Shown: piece by piece, positions 26,153-35,246 of the stretch
How positions within the stretch are numbered: the first letter of the stretch is position 1
Layout of the letters: the number at the start of each line of letters is the position of its first letter
From: Azotobacter paspali
GTDB taxonomy: Bacteria; Pseudomonadota; Gammaproteobacteria; Pseudomonadales; Pseudomonadaceae
Reading direction: 5' to 3' (one strand)
DNA length: 64,000 nucleotides
Assembly (NCBI RefSeq): GCF_042434745.1
Contig: NZ_JBHLSS010000127.1
Notes under the pieces: generated by a model
What the model was told of the DNA's origin: nothing
Database searches by the model: none
The model's input: the letters and a program-made list of their open reading frames with translations, nothing else
Position numbers and translations under genes: made by a program

Positions 26153-29100
26153 CTAGCGCGGCTTCTCGAAAGGCTTGTCGAAGGTAATTCTAGGCTCTCG
26201 CCAAGGACCCTGGACGCAATACTGCACACTGGCGAAACGTGCCACGCGATCGCCGAGCAGCTTGTCCACGACGAACAAAGCCCCGCCGATTGCCGGTGCG
26301 CCGGCCAGCAGGGCGGCGAGCGGCAAGTTGTTGGTGATCGGCAGGGTGACCAACAGTTTGGCATCGATGTTATCGCCGGGCACGTCGAGGACGCCGTCCA
26401 GCTCCAGATTGCTTGAGGGACCGGTCAGGGTCAGCGGAGTCTCCGTGCGGAAGACCCCGTCGCGCCCTTCGACCAGCCCCTTGACCCGGTCATAGCTCAA
26501 ACCCTTGCCGAACAGGTCGGAGAAATCCAGGCGTAACCGACGGCCAATAGCATCGAAGTTGAGCAGGCCGAACGCCCGCAGAGCCGAGGCCGTGCCCTCC
26601 ACTTCGTGAAATTGCCCCCGCCTCAGGCTGACATCGAAGCTGCCCGTATAGCGCTGCAAGGCCAGGGCCGCCAGAGAGCCCGGCCAGTTGCCATCCATGT
26701 CCACACGGAACCTCTCGCTGGACGCACTCGGCGCGAAACCCCAGGCCAGCAGCACATCGGCGAGGTCGCCCCCCTGCAAGCGCCCCCGGAACCAGCTACG
26801 GGTAGCGCCGGGCCGTCCCTGCCAGCCGGCGCTGCCGAGCACTCGCAAACCCTTGAGGTCCAGATCCAGGTCGCTGAACTGCACGCCGTCGGGACGCGGC
26901 CGAGCCTTCAGCGACCAGGCGCCCAGCGGCTCGGCGCCTTGTTGCAGGCGGGCGATGCGCACATCCAACGCCGGAATCTTCCGCGGGTCGACCGCCTGCA
27001 GGGGATCGTCGGCCGACGCGCCGGATGGCGCACCGCTAGATCCGGCCATGCTGGCCGGTAGTTGCAGATGCGACAGATCGACGACGATCGGCGCCTGGGA
27101 AGCCATCGGAATGGCGATGCGCCCCTGAACCTGCGGGCTTTCCAGTTGCAGGCTCCAGCCGGCCCGGTCGGATGTCAGCGAGGCGCCGAGCGAATCCAGG
27201 TGGATACCGAGCCCCTGAAAACGACCGATCTCCAGTTCGGCGCCACGTAGCAGGCCGGCCTGCGCACCGCCCTGGGCTGCCAAGGGGGCCAGGGCTGTCT
27301 GCCAGGCCTCCCAGTCCAGGCTGGGAATCCGGCCGCGCAGCCAGAGGCCACGCGCCCTCGGCAACCGTGCCTTGCCACTGCCGAGAAGCAATTCGCCACG
27401 CCCTTCGCCGAAGCGTCCGGGCGGCGCGGCCAGAGCCAGGCTGGCCAGATCGGCGTAATCCAGCCGGTAACGGCGCTCGGCGCCGTCCAGAGTCATGCGC
27501 CAGCGCGTATTGCGGGACTCTCCGGCCGGCTTACCTAGCGGCTCCGGCAGATCGATGCGCAGGCCGCGCAAGGTGGAATCGGTCTGCAGCCAACTGTTCG
27601 CGCCGTCCAGCAGCAATTCGAGGCTATAAGGTAGCTCGCCGGACAGCGGCAGGCGCTGGCTTACCTGCAACCACTTGGCAAGCTCCGCCGCGGATACCTG
27701 ACCGCTGGCCTGGATGCGGGTTCGTGCTTTGCCCTTGCTCCCCTCGGCGAGAGCCCGGCCGCGTACTGGCCGGCCGAACGCCTGGGCGCGGATGTCCGGC
27801 GCACTAAGTCCCTTCGCCGTATCGTAGCTGAAGGCACCTTGCAGGCGGGTCAGCTGCAGGTTCGGCTGAGCCATCTGCAGGCGCGCGCCCTCGGTGTGCA
27901 ACTCCGCCACCACCCGCGGTGGCCGATCCGCCTCCCGGCGCAGCGGGATATCCAGCGTGAGCCGCCCCCGCAGCGGCCCCTCGCCCGACCAGCCGGCGAA
28001 GATTTGCGCGGTCTCCAGCGGCGCTTCCCGGAGAATGCGCAAGCCGTCGCCGACGCTGCCTTCCAACTCGCCCTCCACGTGCAAGTGCGGCACCTCACCC
28101 TTGGCCGAAGGAACCTCTGCCATGGCCGAACTCAGCCGGGTATCCAGCACCCGCCCGCCATCCAGGCGCACGCGTACGCCGCTATCCTCGACGAACACCT
28201 CGCCCCGTGCCTCGCGCAACGCCGGCCAGCCCGGCTGATAGGCCAGCTCAACATCGCGCACCTTGAAGAACAGAGCGAGGCTGCGCGCCGCATCCTCGGC
28301 GCCCTTGTTAAGCGAGCCCTGATAGAGGAAATAGCCTTCGTCCACGCGGCCGGCATGGATCGCGGTCTTCAGCCAGTCGGCCAGTTGCGGCGACAGCCCA
28401 GGCGAAAGGGTCGGCAGGTATTTCTCGGCGTAACGGGCATCGCCATCGCGCAAACCGACGCGCAGATCCATGTAGTCCTCCTCCGCCGGATCGCGGCGCA
28501 GGCGGATCAGGAAGTCCCCGCTGGCGCGTCCCTCCTCGCCGTCCGTCTGCACGTAGGGGCTGCGCAGGGTCACGCTCTGTTCGTCGATCTGCCAGAACAA
28601 TTGACCGGCCGCATGCCGGTAGTGCCAGGGACGGGGGAACAGGCGCGCGAGATGCAAGGCGAGGTCCGCGCCGTTGAAGCGCAGCTCGCCACCGGCCAGA
28701 TCACCGCTGACACTGCCGCTGACATTGTTCGCCGCCGGCACACCCTGCCAGGCATCGAAGGCCACGCCCTGAAGATTGGCCGCATAGGCGAGACGCTGGC
28801 CTCCCTCGGCTTGGGGACGGTAATCCAGCCGCAGGTTGCGCAGGTTGCCACGCGGCCGCAAAGCCTTTAGGACGCCTTCGGCGGCCTCCGGCAGCGGCGC
28901 CAGGGACTGTACCAACGGGGTCAGCGGGGTCAGGTCGAGATGGTTGGCGGTCAGCGTCCAGACAGAGGCGGCATCGGCCTCAGTCCGGTGCTCGAGCGCG
29001 ATCTGCACGCCCGCCCAGCGGCTCTCGACGAAGTCGGCTTGCAGCGAATCGATCAAGGCGCGGAGATTTTCGCCATCGCTTAGAAAATGCCCACTCAGCG

Positions 29101-29986
29101 CCAGGTCGCGCACCTCGGCCGGCGCCTGCCCGGTGCGCTGGACGCGCAGCTCGGGCGCCTGCAGGCGGACCGCCGCGCGCTGCAGGCGGCTCTTGTCCCA
29201 GGCCAGCCAGAACTCGCCACCGGCACGCAGCCGCTCGATCCGCCAGTCGCCGGTCAGGCTGCGCGGCACCCAGCTCGCCCAATCGCTCTGCGGCAGGTTG
29301 ACGTAGAGCTCGGCGGAACTCTGCCGCCAGCCCTCGTCGGCCAACTGGCCGTGCAGGCTCAATTGCAACAACTGGCCGTCGGGCAGGATCAGCCGGCCGT
29401 CGAGACGTTGCCGCCAGCCGTCGCTGCGCAACGTGAGGTCGACGTTCTGGAGAGAGAAAGGCTCCTGCCCATGCGGCGCGAAAGTGACCTGGCTGTCCAG
29501 CAGCGACAGATGATCGATCCGTTCGAGCGCGCGCAGGGACTCGTCCGGGTTGAACGGCCGCTGCCGGCCGCGCTGCGGCGCCCCCTCCAGGGTCCAGCGC
29601 CCCCCGGCATCCTGCGCCAGGGTGAAGCTCACCCCCTCGACCTCTAACGCGGCGACACGCAACTCGCGGGCCAGCAGAGTGCGCAGCAGATCGAGGCGCA
29701 CCTGGACCCGCTCCAGGTGCAGCGCATCCTCGCCCTCGCCGATCGTCACATCACGCGCCAACAGGCGTGGCGACAAAGCAGTCCAGCGCCCCTCCAGGGC
29801 ACGGATGGCGACCGGCATGTCCAGTACGTCGCGGACCCGCGCCTGTACTTCGAGGCGCGTGTCGGCGACCAATGGCGCCAACTGACGCCCCAGGCTGACG
29901 CTCAGCGCCAACAGCATCAGGCCGAGGAAGCCGAGCCCGAACAGGATACGCAGGACGATCGCGAACAGGCGGGAAGATCGCCGCAT
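26153..29986 (-). CDS. yhdP: YhdP-family AsmA-like lipid transport protein
   Basis: 1277 residues, a very long AsmA-like/DUF3971 protein with one N-terminal membrane helix (about 12-30) and a long beta-rich periplasmic part. YhdP, with TamB and YdbH, carries phospholipid to the outer membrane in E. coli. The C-terminal segment with LLVTLPITNNLPLAALLAG and the WREPRITFDKPFEK tail is family-typical. The start at 29986 is nine bases after the rng stop. Confidence 0.94.
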   Translation of the reverse strand: MRRSSRLFAIVLRILFGLGFLGLMLLALSVSLGRQLAPLVADTRLEVQARVRDVLDMPVAIRALEGRWTALSPRLLARDVTIGEGEDALHLERVQVRLDLLRTLLARELRVAALEVEGVSFTLAQDAGGRWTLEGAPQRGRQRPFNPDESLRALERIDHLSLLDSQVTFAPHGQEPFSLQNVDLTLRSDGWRQRLDGRLILPDGQLLQLSLHGQLADEGWRQSSAELYVNLPQSDWASWVPRSLTGDWRIERLRAGGEFWLAWDKSRLQRAAVRLQAPELRVQRTGQAPAEVRDLALSGHFLSDGENLRALIDSLQADFVESRWAGVQIALEHRTEADAASVWTLTANHLDLTPLTPLVQSLAPLPEAAEGVLKALRPRGNLRNLRLDYRPQAEGGQRLAYAANLQGVAFDAWQGVPAANNVSGSVSGDLAGGELRFNGADLALHLARLFPRPWHYRHAAGQLFWQIDEQSVTLRSPYVQTDGEEGRASGDFLIRLRRDPAEEDYMDLRVGLRDGDARYAEKYLPTLSPGLSPQLADWLKTAIHAGRVDEGYFLYQGSLNKGAEDAARSLALFFKVRDVELAYQPGWPALREARGEVFVEDSGVRVRLDGGRVLDTRLSSAMAEVPSAKGEVPHLHVEGELEGSVGDGLRILREAPLETAQIFAGWSGEGPLRGRLTLDIPLRREADRPPRVVAELHTEGARLQMAQPNLQLTRLQGAFSYDTAKGLSAPDIRAQAFGRPVRGRALAEGSKGKARTRIQASGQVSAAELAKWLQVSQRLPLSGELPYSLELLLDGANSWLQTDSTLRGLRIDLPEPLGKPAGESRNTRWRMTLDGAERRYRLDYADLASLALAAPPGRFGEGRGELLLGSGKARLPRARGLWLRGRIPSLDWEAWQTALAPLAAQGGAQAGLLRGAELEIGRFQGLGIHLDSLGASLTSDRAGWSLQLESPQVQGRIAIPMASQAPIVVDLSHLQLPASMAGSSGAPSGASADDPLQAVDPRKIPALDVRIARLQQGAEPLGAWSLKARPRPDGVQFSDLDLDLKGLRVLGSAGWQGRPGATRSWFRGRLQGGDLADVLLAWGFAPSASSERFRVDMDGNWPGSLAALALQRYTGSFDVSLRRGQFHEVEGTASALRAFGLLNFDAIGRRLRLDFSDLFGKGLSYDRVKGLVEGRDGVFRTETPLTLTGPSSNLELDGVLDVPGDNIDAKLLVTLPITNNLPLAALLAGAPAIGGALFVVDKLLGDRVARFASVQYCVQGPWREPRITFDKPFEKPR

Positions 29987-29995
29987 GATCAGCGC

Positions 29996-31453
29996 TTACA
30001 GCAGGACGACATCGTATTGCTCCTGGGAGTAAGTGCTCTCGACTTGGAACTTGATCGGACGGCCGATGAAGGCCTCGAGATCGGCGACGTTACCCGACTC
30101 CTCGTCGAGCAGTCGATCGACCACCTTCTGATTGGCCAGCACCAGGTAGCCCTCGGCTTGGTAGGCGCGGGCCTCCCGGAGAATCTCGCGGAAGATCTCG
30201 TAACAGATGGTCTCCGCCGTCTTCAGCTTGCCACGTCCCTGGCAGCAGCTGCAGGGCTCGCAGAGCACCTGCTCGAGGCTCTCCCGGGTGCGCTTGCGGG
30301 TCATCTGCACCAGCCCCAGCACGGTGATGCCGATGATGTTGGTCTTGGCGTGGTCGCGCTCCAGTTGCTTCTCCAGGGTACGCAGGACTTGGCGCTGATG
30401 CTCCTCGTCCTCCATGTCGATGAAGTCGATGATAATGATCCCGCCTAGATTGCGCAGGCGCAGCTGGCGGGCGATCGCGATGGCCGCTTCGAGATTGGTC
30501 TTGAAGATGGTTTCTTCCAGGGTGCGATGGCCGACGAAGGCGCCGGTATTGACGTCGATGGTAGTCATCGCCTCGGCTGGATCGATGATCAGGTAGCCAC
30601 CGGACTTGAGCATCACCTTGCGCTCCAAGGCCCGCTGGATCTCGTCCTCGACGCCATAGAGATCGAAAATCGGGCGCTCGCCGGGATAATGCTCGAGGTG
30701 GTCGGTGATCTCGGGCATCAGTTCGGAGACGAATTGCAAAACCTTCTGGAAGGTTTCCCGCGAGTCGATGCGAATCTTCTCGATGCGCGGGCTGACCAGA
30801 TCGCGTAGGGTGCGCAGGGCTAAGCTGAGGTCCTCGTAGATCACTGCCGGTGCGCTGGCGGTCTGCATCTGCCCGGCGATCTGATCCCACAAGCGGCGCA
30901 GATAGCGGATATCCGCGAGAATCTCGTCGGCGCCGGCACCCTCGGCGGCGGTACGCAAGATGAAACCGCCCTCGTGCTCGATCCCTTCGCTGGCCACGCA
31001 GTCGGCGACCACCTTCTTGAGACGCTCGCGCTCGGCCTCCTCCTCGATCTTCAGAGAGATGCCTAGGTGGCGGGTACGCGGCATGTAGACCAGATAGCGG
31101 GAAGGAATCGACAGGTGAGTGGTCAACCGGGCCCCCTTGCTGCCGATCGGGTCCTTGGTGACCTGCACCACCAGGCTCTGTCCCTCGTGCACCAGGGCCG
31201 CGATGTTCTCCACCGCACTGCCGTCGCGAGTGGAGATTTCCGCGGCATGGATGAATGCCGCGCGCTCCAGGCCGATGTCGATGAAAGCCGCCTGCATGCC
31301 CGGCAGCACCCGCACTACCCGCCCCTTGTAGATGTTGCCGACGATGCCGCGGCGCTGGGTGCGCTCGACGTACACCTCCTGCAGTACGCCGTTCTCCACC
31401 ACCGCTACGCGCGACTCCATCGGCGTAATATTGATCAGGATTTCTTCGCTCAT
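29996..31453 (-). CDS. rng: ribonuclease G
   Basis: 485 residues, RNase E/G family without the long RNase E scaffold tail. An S1 domain at the N-terminus precedes the DNase I-like catalytic part with IIIIDFIDMEDEEHQ. The zinc-link cysteines are in CEPCSCCQGRGKL. RNase G matures 16S rRNA 5' ends and decays some mRNAs. The maf-rng order is conserved. Confidence 0.97.
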   Translation of the reverse strand: MSEEILINITPMESRVAVVENGVLQEVYVERTQRRGIVGNIYKGRVVRVLPGMQAAFIDIGLERAAFIHAAEISTRDGSAVENIAALVHEGQSLVVQVTKDPIGSKGARLTTHLSIPSRYLVYMPRTRHLGISLKIEEEAERERLKKVVADCVASEGIEHEGGFILRTAAEGAGADEILADIRYLRRLWDQIAGQMQTASAPAVIYEDLSLALRTLRDLVSPRIEKIRIDSRETFQKVLQFVSELMPEITDHLEHYPGERPIFDLYGVEDEIQRALERKVMLKSGGYLIIDPAEAMTTIDVNTGAFVGHRTLEETIFKTNLEAAIAIARQLRLRNLGGIIIIDFIDMEDEEHQRQVLRTLEKQLERDHAKTNIIGITVLGLVQMTRKRTRESLEQVLCEPCSCCQGRGKLKTAETICYEIFREILREARAYQAEGYLVLANQKVVDRLLDEESGNVADLEAFIGRPIKFQVESTYSQEQYDVVLL

Positions 31454-31499
31454 CGCATATTCCCGAAGCTGGGCGCGGCTTGTCCGCTCAGGCGCCTTG

Positions 31500-32090
31500 T
31501 CATTGTCGTTGCCAGCATGGAATGCCGAATTCGGCTAGCAGTTGCGCGGTTTCGCAGAGCGGCAGGCCGACCACCGCCGAGTAGCTGCCCTCGAGATGGC
31601 TGACGAATACCGCGGCGAGGCCCTGGATGGCATAGCCGCCGGCCTTGTCCAGCGGCTCGCCGGTGGCCCAGTAGACCTCGGTCTCGGCAGCGGCAAGCGG
31701 ACGGAAAGTCACCCGGCTGCGCACCAGCCTCGCCTCGCAATGCCCGGCAGAAGCCAGGGCCACCGCGGTCAGCACTTCGTGCCTGCGCCCGCCGAGCGCC
31801 CGCAACATGGCCAGCGCCTCGGCACGACTCCCCGGTTTGCCAAGGATGCGTCCATCCAGCGCCACCGTGGTGTCCGCACCGAGCACCACCGCCTGGTGGT
31901 CGTCGGCCAAACCGGCTAGACCGGCCGCCGCCTTGTCGCGCGCCAAGCGTTCCACATAGGTTGGTGGAGTTTCGTCCGCCAGGGGAGTTTCGTCGATAGT
32001 CACCGCAAGCGTGATGAAGGGTACGCCGATTTGTGTCAGCAACTCGCGTCGACGGGGCGAGCCGGAGGCCAAGTAGAGCGTGGCAACCAT
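31500..32090 (-). CDS. maf: Maf-family nucleoside triphosphate pyrophosphatase (YhdE type)
   Basis: 196 residues from the ATG at 32090 (MVATLYLASGSPRRREL), which has GAGGG seven bases upstream; an ATG at 32117 would add nine unconserved residues. Motifs LASGSPRR, SRAEALAMLRALGGRRHEV and the KAGGYAIQG segment identify the family. Genomic position beside mreD and rng points to the dTTP/UTP-hydrolysing YhdE group, which removes damaged nucleotides. Confidence 0.94.
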   Translation of the reverse strand: MVATLYLASGSPRRRELLTQIGVPFITLAVTIDETPLADETPPTYVERLARDKAAAGLAGLADDHQAVVLGADTTVALDGRILGKPGSRAEALAMLRALGGRRHEVLTAVALASAGHCEARLVRSRVTFRPLAAAETEVYWATGEPLDKAGGYAIQGLAAVFVSHLEGSYSAVVGLPLCETAQLLAEFGIPCWQRQ

Positions 32091-32141
32091 GGGATTTCCC
32101 TCTGTCTGAAGATCCACCGGCCGTCGCGCCGGAACCAGGGG

Positions 32142-32621
32142 TCAATTGACATTGAAGCGCAGTCGAAGACTGCGCAGAGCGGTGAACACCCAGGGCCAGA
32201 GCAGGGCACTGACCAAGGCCGGCAGCAAGAAGACCAGGGTCGGCGGGCGATTGCCAGCCAATGCATTGAGCCAGAGCTGTACCAGTTGAGCCAGGCCGAA
32301 GACTACCAGCAGGACCAGGCTCTGTTGCCAGAGCGGAAACATGCGGACACGCTGCTGCAAGGTCAGCATCAGGAAGGCGATCAGCGTCAGGGTCAGGGCA
32401 TGCTGTCCGAGCAGTACCCCATAGAGCACATCCATCGCCAGCCCCAGCAGCCAGGTCAGGGTCAGGCTGACTCGCTGCGGCACGGACAGAATCCAGTAGG
32501 TGATGAACATCGCCAGCCACAACGGCCGGCCGAGCTCCATGAAATCCGGCATGGGCGCCACGCTGAGCAATAGGCCCACCAGATAGCTGGCCCAGATCAG
32601 CCAACCGTTGTGCTCGCCCAT
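32142..32621 (-). CDS. mreD: rod-shape protein MreD
   Basis: 159 residues with about five membrane helices. MreD is a membrane part of the elongasome with MreB, MreC, RodA and PBP2. The start directly abuts the mreC stop (no gap), implying coupled translation. Confidence 0.95.
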   Translation of the reverse strand: MGEHNGWLIWASYLVGLLLSVAPMPDFMELGRPLWLAMFITYWILSVPQRVSLTLTWLLGLAMDVLYGVLLGQHALTLTLIAFLMLTLQQRVRMFPLWQQSLVLLVVFGLAQLVQLWLNALAGNRPPTLVFLLPALVSALLWPWVFTALRSLRLRFNVN

Positions 32622-33638
32622 TCAGCGTGCCCCGCCCGCACTTGCCGGGGCCGGTCGTGCCGGCTGCGCCGGCGCGGGAGCCGGCGCAGCCTCCGCCAAG
32701 GGCTTCGCATCCTGCTTCTTCGCCTGCTCGGCGAGCTGGCGATCGTGCGCCTCCTGCGCCTGGGCCGCCTCGCTGGCGCGCTGCTCCGGCGAGCGCGGAT
32801 CGCTGAACACCATGAGCATGTAACGGGTACGATTGAGGGCCGCCGTGGGCACCGCGCGAACGATGGCGAACGGCTGCCCGGAATCGTGGATCACCTCGCT
32901 CACCACGGCCACCGGATAACCGGCGGGAAAGCGCTGGCCCATGCCGGAGCTGACCAGCAGGTCGCCTTCCTTGACGTCGGCGGTATCGGCGACATGGCGC
33001 AGTTCGAGACGCTCCGGATTGCCGGTGCCGACGGCGATGGCGCGCAGACCGTTGCGGTTGACCTGTACCGGAATGCTGTGGGTAGTATCGGTGAGCAGCA
33101 GCACCCGCGCGGAGTAGGGCATGACTTCCACTACCTGCCCCATCAAGCCACGGGCATCGAGCACCGGCTGGCCGAGAAACACCCCGTCGCGTTCGCCCTT
33201 GTCGATCAGGATGCGATGGGTGAAAGGATTGGGATCGACGCCGATCAGTTCGCCGACCAGCACCTTCTCGTCCACCAGCGCCGCGGAGTTGAGCAGTTCG
33301 CGCAGACGCACATTCTGCTCGGTTAGCGCCGCCAGCTTCTGCAGGCGGCGTTGCATCAGCAGGGCCTCGGCCTTGAGCTTCTCGTTTTCCGCCAGCAGCT
33401 CGCTACGGCTGCTGAATTGCTGATTGATACCATCCCAGATGCGCACCGGCAAATCGGCCAGCCAATAGAAAGGGGTCAGCACCAATCCCATTTGGCTGCG
33501 TACCGGCTTGAGCGTGTCGAAACGGGCATCCACGACCATCAGCGTGGCGGCGAGCACCGCCAGCACCAACAGACGCATCACGAGCGAAGGCCCTTTGCTG
33601 AAGAGCAGTTTGATAGCGGGTTCCTCGCGACTACACAC
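32622..33638 (-). CDS. mreC: rod-shape protein MreC
   Basis: Membrane-anchored periplasmic scaffold of the elongasome: an N-terminal helix (VMRLLVLAVLAATLMVV), a coiled coil (SELLAENEKLKAEALLMQRR), beta-barrel domains and an Ala/Pro-rich tail. The start is unclear. The conserved protein begins at IKLLFSKGPSL, but that position is an ATC codon at 33614, eight bases after GAGG. The nearest standard in-frame start is GTG at 33638 with a poor ribosome site, used here as the conservative boundary. An in-frame start at 33677 is also open. Confidence 0.85.
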   Translation of the reverse strand: MCSREEPAIKLLFSKGPSLVMRLLVLAVLAATLMVVDARFDTLKPVRSQMGLVLTPFYWLADLPVRIWDGINQQFSSRSELLAENEKLKAEALLMQRRLQKLAALTEQNVRLRELLNSAALVDEKVLVGELIGVDPNPFTHRILIDKGERDGVFLGQPVLDARGLMGQVVEVMPYSARVLLLTDTTHSIPVQVNRNGLRAIAVGTGNPERLELRHVADTADVKEGDLLVSSGMGQRFPAGYPVAVVSEVIHDSGQPFAIVRAVPTAALNRTRYMLMVFSDPRSPEQRASEAAQAQEAHDRQLAEQAKKQDAKPLAEAAPAPAPAQPARPAPASAGGAR

Positions 33639-33714
33639 CCAACCGCCTGTCACGCCCCCCGAGACACCGGAAAGCATCGCTTCCGGCGCGCCCCCCGGAG
33701 CCCGGCTCGGCGGC

Positions 33715-34752
33715 TCACTCGGTGGAAAGCAGATCCATGCGGTGGCTGTCGATCATTTCCAGCGCCCGGCCGCAGCCGCGCGCCACACAGGTCAGCGGGT
33801 CCTCGGCGACGATCACCGGCAGTCCGGTTTCCTGAGCCAGCAGCTTGTCCAGATCGCGTAACAGGGCGCCCCCGCCGGTCAGTACCAGACCGCGTTCGGC
33901 GATATCCGAGGCCAGCTCCGGCGGAGACTGCTCCAGGGCGCTCTTCACCGACTGCACGATGCTCGCCAGCGACTCCTGGATCGCATCCAGCACCTCGTTG
34001 GAATTGAGAGTGAAGCTGCGCGGTACGCCCTCGGCCAGATTGCGCCCGCGCACGTCCATCTCGCGCACCTCGCTGCCCGGCCAGGCGGCACCGATCTCCT
34101 GCTTGATGCGCTCGGCGGTCGCCTCGCCGATCAGACTGCCGTAGTTGCGCCGCACATAGGTGACGATGGCTTCGTCGAAACGGTCGCCACCGACCCGGAC
34201 CGATTCAGCATAGACCACGCCGTTCAGCGAAATCAGGGCGATCTCGGTGGTGCCGCCGCCGATATCCACCACCATCGAGCCATGCGCCTCGTCCACCGGC
34301 AGGCCGGCGCCAATGGCCGCCGCCATCGGCTCCTCGATCAAAAACACTTCGCGGGCACCGGCACCGAGGGCCGACTCGCGGATGGCCCGGCGCTCGACCT
34401 GGGTCGACTTGCAGGGCACGCAGATCAGCACGCGCGGACTGGGCTGCAGGAAACTGCTCTCGTGCACTTTGTTGATGAAATACTGCAGCATCTTCTCGCA
34501 GACGCTGAAATCGGCGATCACGCCATCCTTCATCGGACGGATCGCGGTGATGTTGCCCGGGGTTCGTCCCAACATGCGCTTGGCCTCGGTGCCAACCGCC
34601 ACAACGCTTTTCTGGTTGCCGTGCGTGCGGATGGCGACCACGGACGGCTCGTTCAGAACAATGCCGCGCTCGCGCATATAGATGAGGGTGTTGGCAGTTC
34701 CCAGATCGATCGACAGATCGCTGGAAAACATGCCACGAAGTTTTTTGAACAT
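33715..34752 (-). CDS. mreB: rod-shape-determining protein MreB
   Basis: 345 residues from the ATG at 34752 (MFKKLRGMFSSDLSID). Bacterial actin that organises lateral wall synthesis. The phosphate loops DLGTANT and VVDIGGGTTE and the adenosine motif GLVLTGGGALL are intact. The frame is open further upstream, but nothing there is conserved. Divergent from gatC; first gene of mreBCD-maf-rng-yhdP. Confidence 0.97.
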   Translation of the reverse strand: MFKKLRGMFSSDLSIDLGTANTLIYMRERGIVLNEPSVVAIRTHGNQKSVVAVGTEAKRMLGRTPGNITAIRPMKDGVIADFSVCEKMLQYFINKVHESSFLQPSPRVLICVPCKSTQVERRAIRESALGAGAREVFLIEEPMAAAIGAGLPVDEAHGSMVVDIGGGTTEIALISLNGVVYAESVRVGGDRFDEAIVTYVRRNYGSLIGEATAERIKQEIGAAWPGSEVREMDVRGRNLAEGVPRSFTLNSNEVLDAIQESLASIVQSVKSALEQSPPELASDIAERGLVLTGGGALLRDLDKLLAQETGLPVIVAEDPLTCVARGCGRALEMIDSHRMDLLSTE

Positions 34753-34816
34753 TGACGGGAACCCTGAGGCAAAGCATGGGTAAAAAAGAGCGCAGACTCT
34801 AACAATGGCAGGGATT

Positions 34817-34844
34817 TTGGGCAAGGCGCCCACTGTGCTAAATT
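34817..34844 (+). promoter_or_regulatory. candidate sigma-70 promoter for gatCAB
   Basis: TTGGGC (34817-34822) and TAAATT (34839-34844) with a 16-base spacer, about 115 bases before gatC, in the mreB/gatC divergent region. Confidence 0.45.
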
Positions 34845-34958
34845 CCCCGTTTTCTGCAGCCCGCAAGGCCGGCAAGCACGGTCTTCGCCCCCTGTCCGTG
34901 CCCCCGGTGCCCGGACTTCCCCCTAGCGGCCGGCTGCCCGTTTCTCTGGAGAATTTCG

Positions 34959-35246
34959 ATGGCGCTTGAACGCTCCGACGTGGAAAAGATCGCTCACCTG
35001 GCCCGCCTGGGGCTGGACGACGCCGAGATTCCACGCACTACCCAGACCCTGAACGACATCCTCGGCCTGATCGACCGGATGCAGGCCGTCGACACCCATG
35101 GCATCGAGCCCCTGGCCCATCCCCTGGAGGCCACCCAGCGCCTGCGTCCGGACGAGGTCACCGAGACCGACCACCGCGACGCCTACCAGGCCATCGCCCC
35201 GGCCGTGGAGAACGGCCTGTATCTGGTTCCCAAGGTGATCGAGTGA
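34959..35246 (+). CDS. gatC: Asp-tRNA(Asn)/Glu-tRNA(Gln) amidotransferase subunit C
   Basis: 95 residues, the small GatC that stabilises GatA and links it to GatB. Conserved VEKIAHLARL at the N-terminus and RPDEVTETD near the C-terminus. Its last four bases overlap the gatA start (ATGA). Confidence 0.96.
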   Translation: MALERSDVEKIAHLARLGLDDAEIPRTTQTLNDILGLIDRMQAVDTHGIEPLAHPLEATQRLRPDEVTETDHRDAYQAIAPAVENGLYLVPKVIE

